64,000 nucleotides of DNA from Micromonospora chaiyaphumensis. Its GTDB lineage: Bacteria; Actinomycetota; Actinomycetes; Mycobacteriales; Micromonosporaceae. The notes below the pieces were generated by a model. That model did not search any database. It was not told where the DNA came from and saw only the letters and a program-made list of their open reading frames with translations. Each line of letters starts with the position of its first letter. The first letter of the stretch is position 1. The stretch is taken from contig NZ_FMCS01000001.1 of NCBI RefSeq assembly GCF_900091435.1, positions 805,512-869,511 on the forward strand, given 5' to 3'. This document shows positions 50,342-58,716 of this stretch, piece by piece. The position numbers and the translations under genes are program-made.

Positions 50342-52260
50342 CGCAGCGCCTCCTCGGCCGCGACCCGGGACCGCGGCGGATGGACCTCGGCCTTCCCGCG
50401 AGCGGGGGCGGGGGCGGGGGCGGGCACGGCCACCTCGTCCTCCTGCCGGCCGGTGGCCCGCAGGTTCGACGCGAGCGCGATCAGTGGCGGACCGAGACCG
50501 GTCAGGATGGTCAGAACGGGCCACACCCGTAGCAGGGGCGAGCTGTTGTCCAGCACGAAGCTCGCGCCGAGCAGCGCGGCGGAGACGGCCGCCCAGCAGA
50601 AGTGCAGCCGGAACGTGCGGAACGACTCGACGGTGCGCAGCTTCCCCTTGGCCGTCACCACGAACCCGAGCTTGCGGCGCAGCAGGGCGGTGAACCCGGC
50701 GGCCACGTAGACGGGACCTGCGAACAGCGCCAGCGCCATGCCGACCATGCCGATCTCTTCCCGTTCGTGCGGGGCGATGTTGAAGCGACGCAGCCAGAGC
50801 CACAGCACGAACCAGGTGCCGAAGGTCGAGCCCCAGAGCACCGACCACACGGTCACGTCGAGCTGCGCCGAACCGACCCCGGTGAGCAGGTACAGGGCGG
50901 TGGCGAGGTTGCCCAGCAGGAGGCTGACCGCGACGCTCGGGTAGTAGAACTGGAGCAGGCGGTACTGCCAGCGGCGCCGGGACGGCAGCTCGCGCGGCGC
51001 GCGCAGTTCGCGCCGGACGAGGATCTCGCAGATCCCGGCCGCCCAGCGCTTCTGCTGGTTGAAGTAGTCCGCCCACGAGGTCGGGCCCTCGCCGATGGCC
51101 ACCACGTCGGGCGTGTAGACGCCCTTCCACTTGTTGCCCGTCTCCGGATTGGTCGCGGCGTGGACGCGGATGCTGGTCAGGTGGTCCTCGATGATGGAGT
51201 CCTGGTAGCCGCCGATGGTCCGCCAGGCCGCCGGCCGGTAGAGGTGGCCGGTGCCGGTGAGCAGCGGCGCGTCCAGCCCGTTGCCGCCGCGGGCGATGAG
51301 GCCGTTGTAGAGGTACTGCTGCACCGAGGCGCCGTGCGCCACGAAGTTCTGGTGCATGTTGCCGTACACCTGGGGGGTCACCACGAACGCGACGTCCGGG
51401 TCGCGGAAGTAGCCGAGGGTCCGTTCGAGGAAGTTGGGCAGCGGCACGTGGTCCGGGTCGACGTTGGCCACCACGTCGTACCGGTCCTCGTTCTCGGCCC
51501 GCCAGGCGTTGTGGTTGCCGGACTTGGTCCGGGCCCGGAACTCCCCGCCGGGCTGGTTGTACTCCGGCCGGCCCCTGCGGCTGAAGTGGTGGACGCCGAG
51601 CCGTGCGGCCATCTCCTTGACCGCCGGGTCGTCGCCCTCGTCGAGGATCCAGACGTCGACCTGTCCGCAGTAGACGATCTGCCGCAGGCGCCGCAGCGTG
51701 CGCTCCGCCACGTCGAGCGGCTCCTTGCTGGGCACGATCGTCGTGAGCAGGGCCACCCGGAGGCCGACCGGCGGGTCGACCGGCACCGGATCCCGGGCGT
51801 GGAACGCGAACACCCACACCACCACGTTCTGCGCCAGGCGGATCAGCTCGACGCCGACGACCACGCAGAAGCCCAGCCGGGCCGCGATCGTCTCCCAGCC
51901 GCCGGCGCCGAACAGGCCGGAGCCGGGCACGTGCTGGGGCAGCAGCAGCCAGCCGACGAACAGCAGCCCGGCCGCGCTGTTGACCAGTACGAGCAGGGTC
52001 AGCACCAGCCGCGCCGCGGGCGAGGCGGCGTGCCGGAACTCCACCGCCGCGTCCGGGCGCGACGGCGCGGCCAGCGGCCCGGCGGTGGCGCCGCACCTGG
52101 CGTACGCCAGGCGGGCCCGGATGTTCAACTGCCGGCGGTCCGGTCCCTTCCGGGCGGGCGGCCCGGCCGGGGCGAGCACCGGCGGACGGTTGCCCGAGGC
52201 GCCCGGCGTGCCGGCCCGGGACGGGCGTGTGTCGGCGGCGATGGCCACGTTTTCCCCCAT
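50338..52260 (-). CDS. Processive GT2 glycosyltransferase (cellulose-synthase-like)
   Basis: A 640-residue membrane glycosyltransferase. A disordered N-terminus precedes two helices; the cytosolic GT-A domain has the D motif WILDEGDD (about 203), the DxD-type NVDPDH (about 266), TED-type IIEDH (about 355) and QQKRW (about 404), all four hallmarks of processive beta-glycan synthases; at least four helices follow. No PilZ domain is visible. It would polymerise a nucleotide sugar and export the chain. The coupled downstream GH26 genes suggest a beta-mannan or mixed beta-glucan product, but specificity is not readable. It begins 55 nt after the GT-C gene. Confidence 0.93.
   Translation of the reverse strand: MGENVAIAADTRPSRAGTPGASGNRPPVLAPAGPPARKGPDRRQLNIRARLAYARCGATAGPLAAPSRPDAAVEFRHAASPAARLVLTLLVLVNSAAGLLFVGWLLLPQHVPGSGLFGAGGWETIAARLGFCVVVGVELIRLAQNVVVWVFAFHARDPVPVDPPVGLRVALLTTIVPSKEPLDVAERTLRRLRQIVYCGQVDVWILDEGDDPAVKEMAARLGVHHFSRRGRPEYNQPGGEFRARTKSGNHNAWRAENEDRYDVVANVDPDHVPLPNFLERTLGYFRDPDVAFVVTPQVYGNMHQNFVAHGASVQQYLYNGLIARGGNGLDAPLLTGTGHLYRPAAWRTIGGYQDSIIEDHLTSIRVHAATNPETGNKWKGVYTPDVVAIGEGPTSWADYFNQQKRWAAGICEILVRRELRAPRELPSRRRWQYRLLQFYYPSVAVSLLLGNLATALYLLTGVGSAQLDVTVWSVLWGSTFGTWFVLWLWLRRFNIAPHEREEIGMVGMALALFAGPVYVAAGFTALLRRKLGFVVTAKGKLRTVESFRTFRLHFCWAAVSAALLGASFVLDNSSPLLRVWPVLTILTGLGPPLIALASNLRATGRQEDEVAVPAPAPAPARGKAEVHPPRSRVAAEEALR
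50404..50424 (+). other. G-quadruplex-type motif inside the GT2 gene
   Basis: Four G-runs (5, 5, 5, 3) separated by single C occur at 50404-50424. It encodes an Ala/Pro repeat (PAPAPAPAR) in the disordered C-terminal tail of the GT2. The G-rich strand is the template strand of this leftward gene. Confidence 0.8.
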
Positions 52261-52315
52261 GGTGTACTCGCCACGAACCCTGAGCGGGCAGTGGAATTGG
52301 AAAGGTCGTGATCGG

Positions 52316-53788
52316 TCAGCGGGCGGCGCGGTCGTCCACCAGGAGGGCCAGCGTGAACCCGGCCGGGTGCCAGACCTGCGCCACCTGGTATCCGCTGCGG
52401 AGCAGCCGCTCCGTCGGGCCGCCGACGGGCGGCACGGGATCCGTGCGTTCGCCGGGGCGGATCACCCACAGCCGCCGGACGCCCCACAGGCAACCGGCGC
52501 AGCCCTGCGGGGGCGCCGCGGCGAACAGGTCCGTCGGCCGCCGGTCGGCGGGAAGGTAGCGGGCCACCAGGGTCCGCGCGTCCGCGTCGCCGTAGACCAC
52601 GCCGTCGTCGGGCAGCCGCCGCGCGCCGACGATCTCGGCGACCTCGCGGGTGGCCTGCCCGTGCCCGTCGGGCGCGCGGACGGCCGCCTGGGCCGGCGCG
52701 GCGATCAGGGCCAGCGCCGCCAGCGCCAGCACCCACCAGCGGGCGCGCACCCGGGACAGGGCGGCCGCGGCCAGCGTCGCCCACGCCGGCAGCGTGAACA
52801 GCAGGCCCGACGGTGACCAGACCGGCGTCGCCTGCGCGAGGGCCAGCAGGCCGAGCGGCGGCAGCACCGCCCACGCCGTGCAGACCGCCGCGGCGCGCCG
52901 CAGCGGAAGGCTGAACAGCGCCAGCCCGAGCAGCACGGCACCCAGCGCGGCGACGCCGAACAACTCCCGGGGCGTCGCGGCGAGGGCCGCCAGGTCGGGC
53001 CGGGCCGCCGGCGCGACCTGCCCGCCGGCGCGTACCCCGGACCAGAGCAGCGCGGCCGCGGGGAGCGCGCCGAGGAAGGCGGCGGCCAGCCACCGACCGG
53101 CCACCCCACGCCGGAAGGCGAGCACGACCCAGCCGTGCCCGACGAGCAGCAGGAGTGCCACCGCGTGACACAGGCCCAGCAGGGCCACCGCGGCGGCGTA
53201 GGGGGCGAGGCGGCGCAGGCTCGGTCGGTCCAGGGCGGGCAGCAGGAACCAGGTGGCGAGCACCGCGGCGAACAGCGCCGGGGCGTACGGCTGGGCCTCC
53301 TGGGCGTGCCGGGTGACGCTCGGCAGCAGCGCGAAGATCACGCCGGCCAGGAGACCCGTGCGCGGCGCGAACATGCGGGCGGCCAGCCCGCCGACGAGTG
53401 CGGCGGCCGCCGCCACGGCGAGCAGGGACGGCACGCGCAGCGCGAGGTCGGAGGTGCCGAACGCCGCCGCCCAGGCGCGCATCAGCAGGTGGTAGGGCAC
53501 GAGCGCGACGTCGCCGTCGGGCAGCCCGTCCGGCCAGGGCGAGGTGGCGGCCCGCCAGGTCGCCAGTTCCGCCAGGCGCAGGCCGGGAGTGCCGGCTCCC
53601 ACGGCGCCGAGCGCGCCGGCCAGCAGCGCCGGCAGCAGCCATGCGGCGAGCCGCCATCGGGGGGCGTCGGCCGGCGGACGGTGCCCGCCGGCCCGGGAAC
53701 CGACCGCACGGTCCTCGCCCCACGGGTCCTCGACCCGGATCTCTCCCGAGCCGAGCCGGGGAAGGACCATGGTGTCCGCGTCCATCAT
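52316..53788 (-). CDS. GT-C/ArnT-like multipass membrane glycosyltransferase
   Basis: A 490-residue protein with about 10 hydrophobic segments in the first 370 residues (from WRLAAWLLPALLAGALGAVGAG) and a soluble C-terminal domain of about 110 residues with PQGCAGCLWGVRRLWVIRPG. The external loop DVALVPYHLLMRAWAAAFG and HAQEAQPYAPALF, with an acidic residue in each, resembles the GT39/GT83 layout. It probably uses a polyprenyl-phosphate sugar outside the membrane. It is the first gene of the exopolysaccharide operon. Start is ATG 53788 or 53785; the ribosome site is weak. Confidence 0.85.
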   Translation of the reverse strand: MMDADTMVLPRLGSGEIRVEDPWGEDRAVGSRAGGHRPPADAPRWRLAAWLLPALLAGALGAVGAGTPGLRLAELATWRAATSPWPDGLPDGDVALVPYHLLMRAWAAAFGTSDLALRVPSLLAVAAAAALVGGLAARMFAPRTGLLAGVIFALLPSVTRHAQEAQPYAPALFAAVLATWFLLPALDRPSLRRLAPYAAAVALLGLCHAVALLLLVGHGWVVLAFRRGVAGRWLAAAFLGALPAAALLWSGVRAGGQVAPAARPDLAALAATPRELFGVAALGAVLLGLALFSLPLRRAAAVCTAWAVLPPLGLLALAQATPVWSPSGLLFTLPAWATLAAAALSRVRARWWVLALAALALIAAPAQAAVRAPDGHGQATREVAEIVGARRLPDDGVVYGDADARTLVARYLPADRRPTDLFAAAPPQGCAGCLWGVRRLWVIRPGERTDPVPPVGGPTERLLRSGYQVAQVWHPAGFTLALLVDDRAAR

Positions 53789-54057
53789 CGTGACTCACGC
53801 ATCCCTGTGGGTGCCGGCGACCTGGTTCCAGCCGCCCCGGGGCGACGCCGGATCGGCGTGCTCGCGACGGTGCGAACCGCCTGCGCGGCCGGCACCGGGA
53901 GTCCCGGGTCGAGGACTGGGTGACACCGTGGAGCTTAATGATTCATTCCGGCATAACGCTCATATAAGACGAACCGGACGAGCCGTTACCCCGGACGGGG
54001 GAGGCCACCGAAGCGGCGTCCTCCGCGCCCCGACACTCGACGGTTGGAGCTGCTCCG
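53789..54057. other. Non-coding region upstream of the exopolysaccharide operon
   Basis: No credible gene is seen in this part of a 644-nt gap. Bases 53931-53970 form an unusually AT-rich patch (GAGCTTAATGATTCATTCC then GCATAACGCTCATATAAG) for this genome, which fits a promoter or binding region for the leftward operon about 150 nt before its first start codon. I cannot name the regulator. Confidence 0.5.
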
Positions 54058-54080
54058 AACCGCCGCCGGACGGCGGTTTT
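54058..54080 (+). terminator. Hairpin with short T-run in the intergenic region
   Basis: Stem AACCGCCG/CGGCGGTT with a 5-nt loop followed by TT; it looks like a small intrinsic terminator pointing right, although no gene precedes it closely on that strand. Confidence 0.45.
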
Positions 54081-54174
54081 CATGCGAGCATCGGTCCGGC
54101 CGGGCCACGGCGACCACCCCGCCGCTCCGAGGGGCCACGTGCCAGCACGCGGGGGGCCGACGGGTGAGGCACTG

Positions 54175-54335
54175 GTCCGGCGGGGCGTGCACCGGCCGGC
54201 CGTGACCCAGGTCCCGGACCCGGAGCTGCGCAACGAGCAGGACATGATCGTCCGGGTGCGCAAGAGCGCTGCTACGGCCACCCGCACGCCCCCGGCGGCT
54301 TCGCCGGCGGCCACGCCCAGTACGTGCTTCGACGG
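54175..54335 (+). pseudogene. Remnant of a zinc-dependent alcohol dehydrogenase (formaldehyde-dehydrogenase-like)
   Basis: In one frame from 54175 the translation RGVHRPAVTQVPDPELRNEQ followed by DMIVRVRKSA matches the N-terminus of MDR alcohol dehydrogenases (VPDPxLxxxxDxIVRV). At about 54270 the reading must shift to the next frame, where CYGHPHAPGGFAGGHAQYV matches the later segment (CYGYSHxxGGFAGxxAEYV) of the same family. About 90 intervening residues, including the catalytic Cys/His region, are gone and nothing downstream matches. It is therefore an internally deleted, frameshifted fragment and not a working gene. Recognition is by memory of the family pattern. Confidence 0.75.
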
Positions 54336-54384
54336 AGCCGGCCGTGGCGCCGTCACGGCCGACCCTGTCGGCCAGGTCACTTCA

Positions 54385-54426
54385 GTGCACGAAACTTTGC
54401 ACAGCCTGCAAGATCGCCTGTAGGGT
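54385..54426 (+). promoter_or_regulatory. Promoter with overlapping inverted-repeat operator for tetR-MFS
   Basis: GTGCA (54385-54389) and TGCAC (54398-54402) form an inverted repeat; TTGCA/TGCAA (54397-54411) forms a second. TTGCAC (54397-54402) could be the -35 and TAGGGT (54421-54426) the -10, with an 18-nt spacer, placing the start of transcription at about 54433, the GTG start codon. The operator overlaps the -35, as expected for a TetR autorepressor. Confidence 0.65.
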
Positions 54427-54432
54427 CGCGCG

Positions 54433-55083
54433 GTGACCCCGGACAGCCCTCCCGCCGACGGCGGCCTCCGCGACCGCAAGAAGCGGCGGACCCGCACGGC
54501 GCTGGCCACCGCGGCGCTGCGCCTGGTCGCCGAGCACGGGCTCGACCAGGTGACCGTCGAGGAGATCAGCGCGGCGGCCGACGTCTCCTCCCGCACCTTC
54601 TTCAACTACTTCCCGAGCAAGGACGACGCGCTCATCGGGGACCAGGCCGCGCTCAACGCCCGGTTCGTGGCGCGGCTCGCCGAGGTGCCTCCGGAGGTGC
54701 CCGCCCTCGCGGCCGTCCGCGCGGCGCTCGGCGAGGTGATCGAGGAGTTGCAGGAGGACCGCGAGCTGTGGCTGCTCCGGATGGACGTGGTCACGCGCAA
54801 TCCCGTCCTGCTGCCGCGGCTGGTCAGCGCGGGCGCCGAGGCGGAGCGGGCGCTGACCGACGTCGTCGCCGCCCGGGTGGGCGTACCCGCGGACCACGGG
54901 TTCCCGGCCCTGCTCACCACCGTCACCGGCGCCGCGTTCCGCCTCGCCGCGCTCCGCTGGGCCGCCACCGCCGGCGCCCGGTCTCTCGCCGACCTGGTCG
55001 ACGAGGCGTTCGACGCCCTCGCCGCCGGGCTGCCCGATCCCGGTCCGGCCCGACCGTCCCGCCCGTCCCGCACCCCGAGTTGA
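54433..55083 (+). CDS. TetR-family transcriptional repressor
   Basis: A 216-residue regulator. The N-terminal helix-turn-helix reads TRTALATAALRLVAEHGLDQ and VTVEEISAAADVSSRTFFNYFPSKDDAL; the rest is a helical ligand-binding domain. GTG 54433 has no ribosome site and coincides with the predicted transcription start, so it may be a leaderless mRNA. The MFS exporter gene starts 8 nt after its stop. It should repress the pair until a drug-like ligand binds. Confidence 0.93.
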   Translation: MTPDSPPADGGLRDRKKRRTRTALATAALRLVAEHGLDQVTVEEISAAADVSSRTFFNYFPSKDDALIGDQAALNARFVARLAEVPPEVPALAAVRAALGEVIEELQEDRELWLLRMDVVTRNPVLLPRLVSAGAEAERALTDVVAARVGVPADHGFPALLTTVTGAAFRLAALRWAATAGARSLADLVDEAFDALAAGLPDPGPARPSRPSRTPS

Positions 55084-55091
55084 GGAACCGC

Positions 55092-56678
55092 ATGTCCGTA
55101 CCCACCGTGCCCGCCGACGCCGCCGAGGTCGCCCCGGCACGCATGTCCCGCCGCGAAGTCCTCCAGGCCCTCTCCGGCCTCATGGTGGGCATGTTCGTGT
55201 CGATCCTCGCGTCGACCGTGGTGGCCAACGCGCTGCCGCGCATCATCGCCGACCTGAACGGCAGCCAGACCGTCTACACGTGGATCGTGACCACCGAGCT
55301 GCTGGCCATGACGGCGACCGTGCCGCTCTGGGGCAAGCTGGCCGACCTCTACAGCAAGAAGCTGCTCATCCAGTCGTCCCTCGGCCTGTTCGTGATCGGC
55401 TCGCTGATCGCCGGCTTCACCCCGAACGTCGAGGTGCTGCTGGTGAGCCGGATCGTGCAGGGCGTCGGGGCGGGCGGCATGACGGCGCTGGCCACCATCG
55501 TGATGGCCGCCATGATCCCGCCGCGCGAACTCGGCCGGTACGCGGGCATCTTCGGCGCCGTATTCGGCGTCGGCACGATCGCCGGCCCACTCATCGGCGG
55601 GGTCCTGGTCGACACCTCGTGGCTGGGCTGGCGCTGGTGCTTCCTGATCGGCGTTCCGTTCACCCTCCTGTCGATCTTCCTGCTCCAGCGGACGCTGCAC
55701 CTGCCGGTCGTCCGCCGCGAGGTGCGGATCGACTGGCTCGGCGCGGCCCTCATCACCACGGGCGTATCGCTGCTGCTGGTCTGGTCGTCGCTGGCCGGGC
55801 ACAAGTTCGCCTGGGCCTCCGGCTGGACGGCGCTCATGGTCGCCGGCGGTGTCGCGGTGCTGGCCGTGGCGGTGTTCGTGGAGTCCCGGGCCGCCGAGCC
55901 GATCGTTCCGCTGGACATCTTCCGCAACCGGACCGTCTCGCTGGCCACCGTGGCCAGCGTCCTGGTCGGCGTGGCGATGTTCGGCGGCACCGTCTTCCTG
56001 TCCCAGTACTTCCAGATCTCGCTGGGCAAGTCGCCGACCGTGGCCGGCCTCATGAGCCTGCCGATGATCTTCGGGCTGCTGGTGTCCTCGACCGTCGCCG
56101 GCCAGCTCATCACCCGGTACGGCCGCTGGAAGATCTTCCTGGTCGCCGGTGGCGCCGTCATGACGGCCGGGATGGTGCTGCTCGGCACCATCGGAGCCGG
56201 CACCAGCGTCGTCGTCCTCTCGATCTACATGGCGGTGCTCGGCATCGGCGTCGGCATGCTCATGCAGAACCTGGTGCTGGCCGCCCAGAACGACGTGCCC
56301 GCCCAGGAACTCGGCGCGGCCACCTCCGTGCTGACCTTCTTCCGCAGCATGGGCGGCGCCATCGGTGTCAGCGCCCTGGGCGCCGTCCTGGCCAACCGGG
56401 TCACCGACCTGATGACCGAGCGGCTCGGCCCGGCCGCGACCGGCGGGGGCGGCTCCGCCGCCGTGCCGGACCTGTCCACGCTGCCCGAGCCGCTGCTGCG
56501 CATCGTGCAGGACGTCTACGGCACCGCCACGGCCGAGCTGTTCCTGGTCGGCGCGCCGCTGGCCCTGCTCGCCATGGTGGTGGTGCTCTTCATCAAGGAG
56601 AAGCCCCTGCACACGCTGAGCGGTGACGAGCGGCGGGCGCAGGAGGAGGCGGCGCAGGCCGCGGCGGTCGGCCACTGA
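55092..56678 (+). CDS. MFS multidrug efflux transporter (DHA2, EmrB/QacA type)
   Basis: A 528-residue transporter with 14 predicted helices. Motif A WGKLADLYSKK, motif B RIVQGVGAGGMTAL and motif C FGVGTIAGPLIGGVLVD are present. It would expel drugs or secondary metabolites by proton antiport. ATG 55092 has GAGGAA upstream. It is cotranscribed with the tetR gene and followed by a strong hairpin at 56689-56734. Confidence 0.95.
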   Translation: MSVPTVPADAAEVAPARMSRREVLQALSGLMVGMFVSILASTVVANALPRIIADLNGSQTVYTWIVTTELLAMTATVPLWGKLADLYSKKLLIQSSLGLFVIGSLIAGFTPNVEVLLVSRIVQGVGAGGMTALATIVMAAMIPPRELGRYAGIFGAVFGVGTIAGPLIGGVLVDTSWLGWRWCFLIGVPFTLLSIFLLQRTLHLPVVRREVRIDWLGAALITTGVSLLLVWSSLAGHKFAWASGWTALMVAGGVAVLAVAVFVESRAAEPIVPLDIFRNRTVSLATVASVLVGVAMFGGTVFLSQYFQISLGKSPTVAGLMSLPMIFGLLVSSTVAGQLITRYGRWKIFLVAGGAVMTAGMVLLGTIGAGTSVVVLSIYMAVLGIGVGMLMQNLVLAAQNDVPAQELGAATSVLTFFRSMGGAIGVSALGAVLANRVTDLMTERLGPAATGGGGSAAVPDLSTLPEPLLRIVQDVYGTATAELFLVGAPLALLAMVVVLFIKEKPLHTLSGDERRAQEEAAQAAAVGH

Positions 56679-56688
56679 CGCGGTCCTT

Positions 56689-56734
56689 GCGCGGGTTCGC
56701 GCAGCCGCGGTTCCGGGGCTGCGCGGACCCGCGC
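56689..56734 (+). terminator. Long hairpin terminator after the MFS gene
   Basis: An 18-bp stem (GCGCGGGTTCGCGCAGCC with GGCTGCGCGGACCCGCGC, one G-T pair) with a 10-nt loop. It ends 20 nt before the TPR gene start, separating the two units. Confidence 0.85.
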
Positions 56735-56753
56735 CGGATGGAAGGATGACCCG

Positions 56754-57773
56754 GTGTCATCCCTCGCGTTACCGCACGTGACCTTCCTCGGCGGGCATCC
56801 GCGTGGCACCGGCGAGACGACGGGGCTGACGGCCGTCCTCGACCGCTCCGGCATCGACCTGCGCCGGCCGTTCCGGCGGTTCCTGCGCCTGCCCTGGCCC
56901 ACCCTGCGCGGGCTGGACATCCGCACCCCGAGCCTCCTCTCCATGGCGCTCGCCGGTTCCGGCCTGCGCTCCGGCGGCGCGCACCTCGACCTGCACCTGG
57001 ACGAGGGGGTCTGCCGGCTGCACGTTCCGGGCACGCCGGCGCCGGAGCTGCGGGAACGGCTCGCCGCGTGGGCGGCCGACGAGGCGGGTCCGCCCGCGCC
57101 GCTGCCCGCCACGCCCCCGCCGCCGCCCCGTCAGGCGCGCGGTCCGGCCGACGTGGTCCGGATGTCCCTCGACATCTGGCGGGCCGCCGGCGTCGGGCGG
57201 GAGGGGGTGCCCGACCGCAACACCCTGGCCTACCGGCTCAGCCTGGCCGAGGACCACCGCCACTGTGGCCGGTTCGCCGAGGCCGTCGCCCTGCTCGAAC
57301 CCCTTGCCGCCGGGGCGGCCGCGGCGTTCGGTCCGCTCGACGACGGCACCCTCGCCGTCCGCAACGAGCTCGGCCAGGCCTACCTGGCCGCCGGTCAGGT
57401 CGACGACGGGCTGGACGTGCTGCGGGAGGTGCTGACCGCCGCCGAGCACGGTCAGGGCGCCGACGGCGACCTGACCCTCGTCATCCGCAACAACCTGGCG
57501 GTCGGCTACCAGCAGGCCGGCCAGTACGCGCAGGCCGTCGAGCTGCACGAGCAGAACATCCGGCACAGCGAGCGCCGGCACGGGCGGCAGAGCCGGCAGA
57601 CGGTCGGCCGGCGCAACAACCTGGCCGCCACGCTGGCGCTGGCCGGCTACCGGCGGCGGGCCATCGCCCTCTACTGGGAGGTGCTCGACGCGCTGCCGGC
57701 CCACGACGACAGCCTGGCGGTCACCGCCCGCCAGAACCTGGCCATCCTGCACAACCCGACCTGGCGGCCGTGA
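56754..57773 (+). CDS. TPR-repeat protein
   Basis: A 339-residue protein. Residues 1-110 form a beta-rich segment of unknown type (LDLHLDEGVCRLHVPG), then a Pro-rich linker. From about 145 there are at least three TPR units, such as YRLSLAEDHRHCGRFAEAVALLEPLA, VRNELGQAYLAAGQVDDGLDVLREV, IRNNLAVGYQQAGQYAQAVELHEQN and RRNNLAATLALAGYRRRAIALY. These resemble the Kinesin-light-chain-type repeats common in actinomycete signalling proteins. GTG 56754 follows AAGGA. It lies next to genes for CHAT partners and may belong with them. Confidence 0.82.
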   Translation: MSSLALPHVTFLGGHPRGTGETTGLTAVLDRSGIDLRRPFRRFLRLPWPTLRGLDIRTPSLLSMALAGSGLRSGGAHLDLHLDEGVCRLHVPGTPAPELRERLAAWAADEAGPPAPLPATPPPPPRQARGPADVVRMSLDIWRAAGVGREGVPDRNTLAYRLSLAEDHRHCGRFAEAVALLEPLAAGAAAAFGPLDDGTLAVRNELGQAYLAAGQVDDGLDVLREVLTAAEHGQGADGDLTLVIRNNLAVGYQQAGQYAQAVELHEQNIRHSERRHGRQSRQTVGRRNNLAATLALAGYRRRAIALYWEVLDALPAHDDSLAVTARQNLAILHNPTWRP

Positions 57774-57777
57774 CCGG

Positions 57778-58716
57778 TCAGGGCCGGGGCGACGAGGGCT
57801 CCGCCCGGCGGGCGCGCGGCACCACGTCGTCCTTGCGGACGATGGCCGTGATCTGCTCGCCGATCTCGCGGGTGAGCCGATCCGGACAGGGCAGTCCGAG
57901 CTGGAGGGCCAGTTCCCGGCCGTAGAGGTCGACGGCGGCCTCGGCCAGGTCGGCGTAGACCGCGACGGCCAGGCGGGCGCGGTAGCGCGCGGTGGGCAAC
58001 GCCACGAGGCCGACCACGAGGGCCGGCCACCACAACGCCCCGAGGGCGGCGTACAGCAGGCCCCAACCGACCAGCCGGGCCGCCGCCCCGCACCGCTCCT
58101 GCGCGGCCGCCAGCTCGCCCCGCGCCTCGTCGGGCAGCAGCAACCACAGCCGCGGCCACCCGCTCGCCAGGTCGAGCCCGTAGCCGCGGTGCACCCGGAC
58201 GTCGGTCGCGTGCAGCCGGTCGCCCACCCAGGTGGGCCGCGCCGGCTCCACGAGGCAGACGGCCGCCCGGCGGGCGATGGCCCGGCGCGTCCGGTCGCGC
58301 AGCGCGGGGTCGCCGGGGTCCGCGAGCAGCGCGCGTTCGGCGGCCCGCACGGCGGCGTCGGCCCGCTCCCACCGGCGGCGCCGCCCGGCGGCGAGCCGGC
58401 CCAGCACCGGCCCGGACCCGGCCAGGCTCCACGTCCAGGAGACGAGCACGCCCACCGACTGCGCGACGAGCCCGGCCGCCGCCGCGCCGAGCAGGAACGC
58501 GGCCGCGCCGATCAGCAGGCCCGCTCCCGATCCGCCGGCCGGCCCGACGGCCAGCCCCTCCCACCAGGCCGCCAGGGCCCGCTGGTCGACGGCGTGCCGC
58601 TGGCCGAGGACCCGGGCCAGGACCACCGCGGCGGCGAACAGGGCGCCCGGCAGCAGCAGTGCCGCCGTCCAGCGGGTCACCAGTTGCTTGCCCAGCTCGG
58701 CGAGGAAGGCGTTCAC
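57778..58716 (-). CDS. Membrane protein of unknown function, CHAT-locus partner
   Basis: A 312-residue protein. Hydrophobic segments are at about residues 15-36 (TAALLLPGALFAAAVVLARV), 66-95 (GLLIGAAAFLLGAAAAGLVA) and 230-260 (GWGLLYAALGALWWPALVVG); between them is an Arg/Ala-rich cytoplasmic stretch, and the C-terminus (LGLPCPDRLTREIGEQITAIV) is soluble. No family is recognised. GTG 58716 overlaps the stop of the 126-residue gene upstream (GTGA), so the two are translated together. It is divergent from the large CHAT gene and convergent with the TPR gene. Confidence 0.8.
   Translation of the reverse strand: MNAFLAELGKQLVTRWTAALLLPGALFAAAVVLARVLGQRHAVDQRALAAWWEGLAVGPAGGSGAGLLIGAAAFLLGAAAAGLVAQSVGVLVSWTWSLAGSGPVLGRLAAGRRRRWERADAAVRAAERALLADPGDPALRDRTRRAIARRAAVCLVEPARPTWVGDRLHATDVRVHRGYGLDLASGWPRLWLLLPDEARGELAAAQERCGAAARLVGWGLLYAALGALWWPALVVGLVALPTARYRARLAVAVYADLAEAAVDLYGRELALQLGLPCPDRLTREIGEQITAIVRKDDVVPRARRAEPSSPRP

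Noticed and set aside
53943..54605. A 220-codon leftward frame antisense to tetR
   Set aside because: It crosses the tetR gene and the dehydrogenase remnant, with no domain match and no ribosome site.
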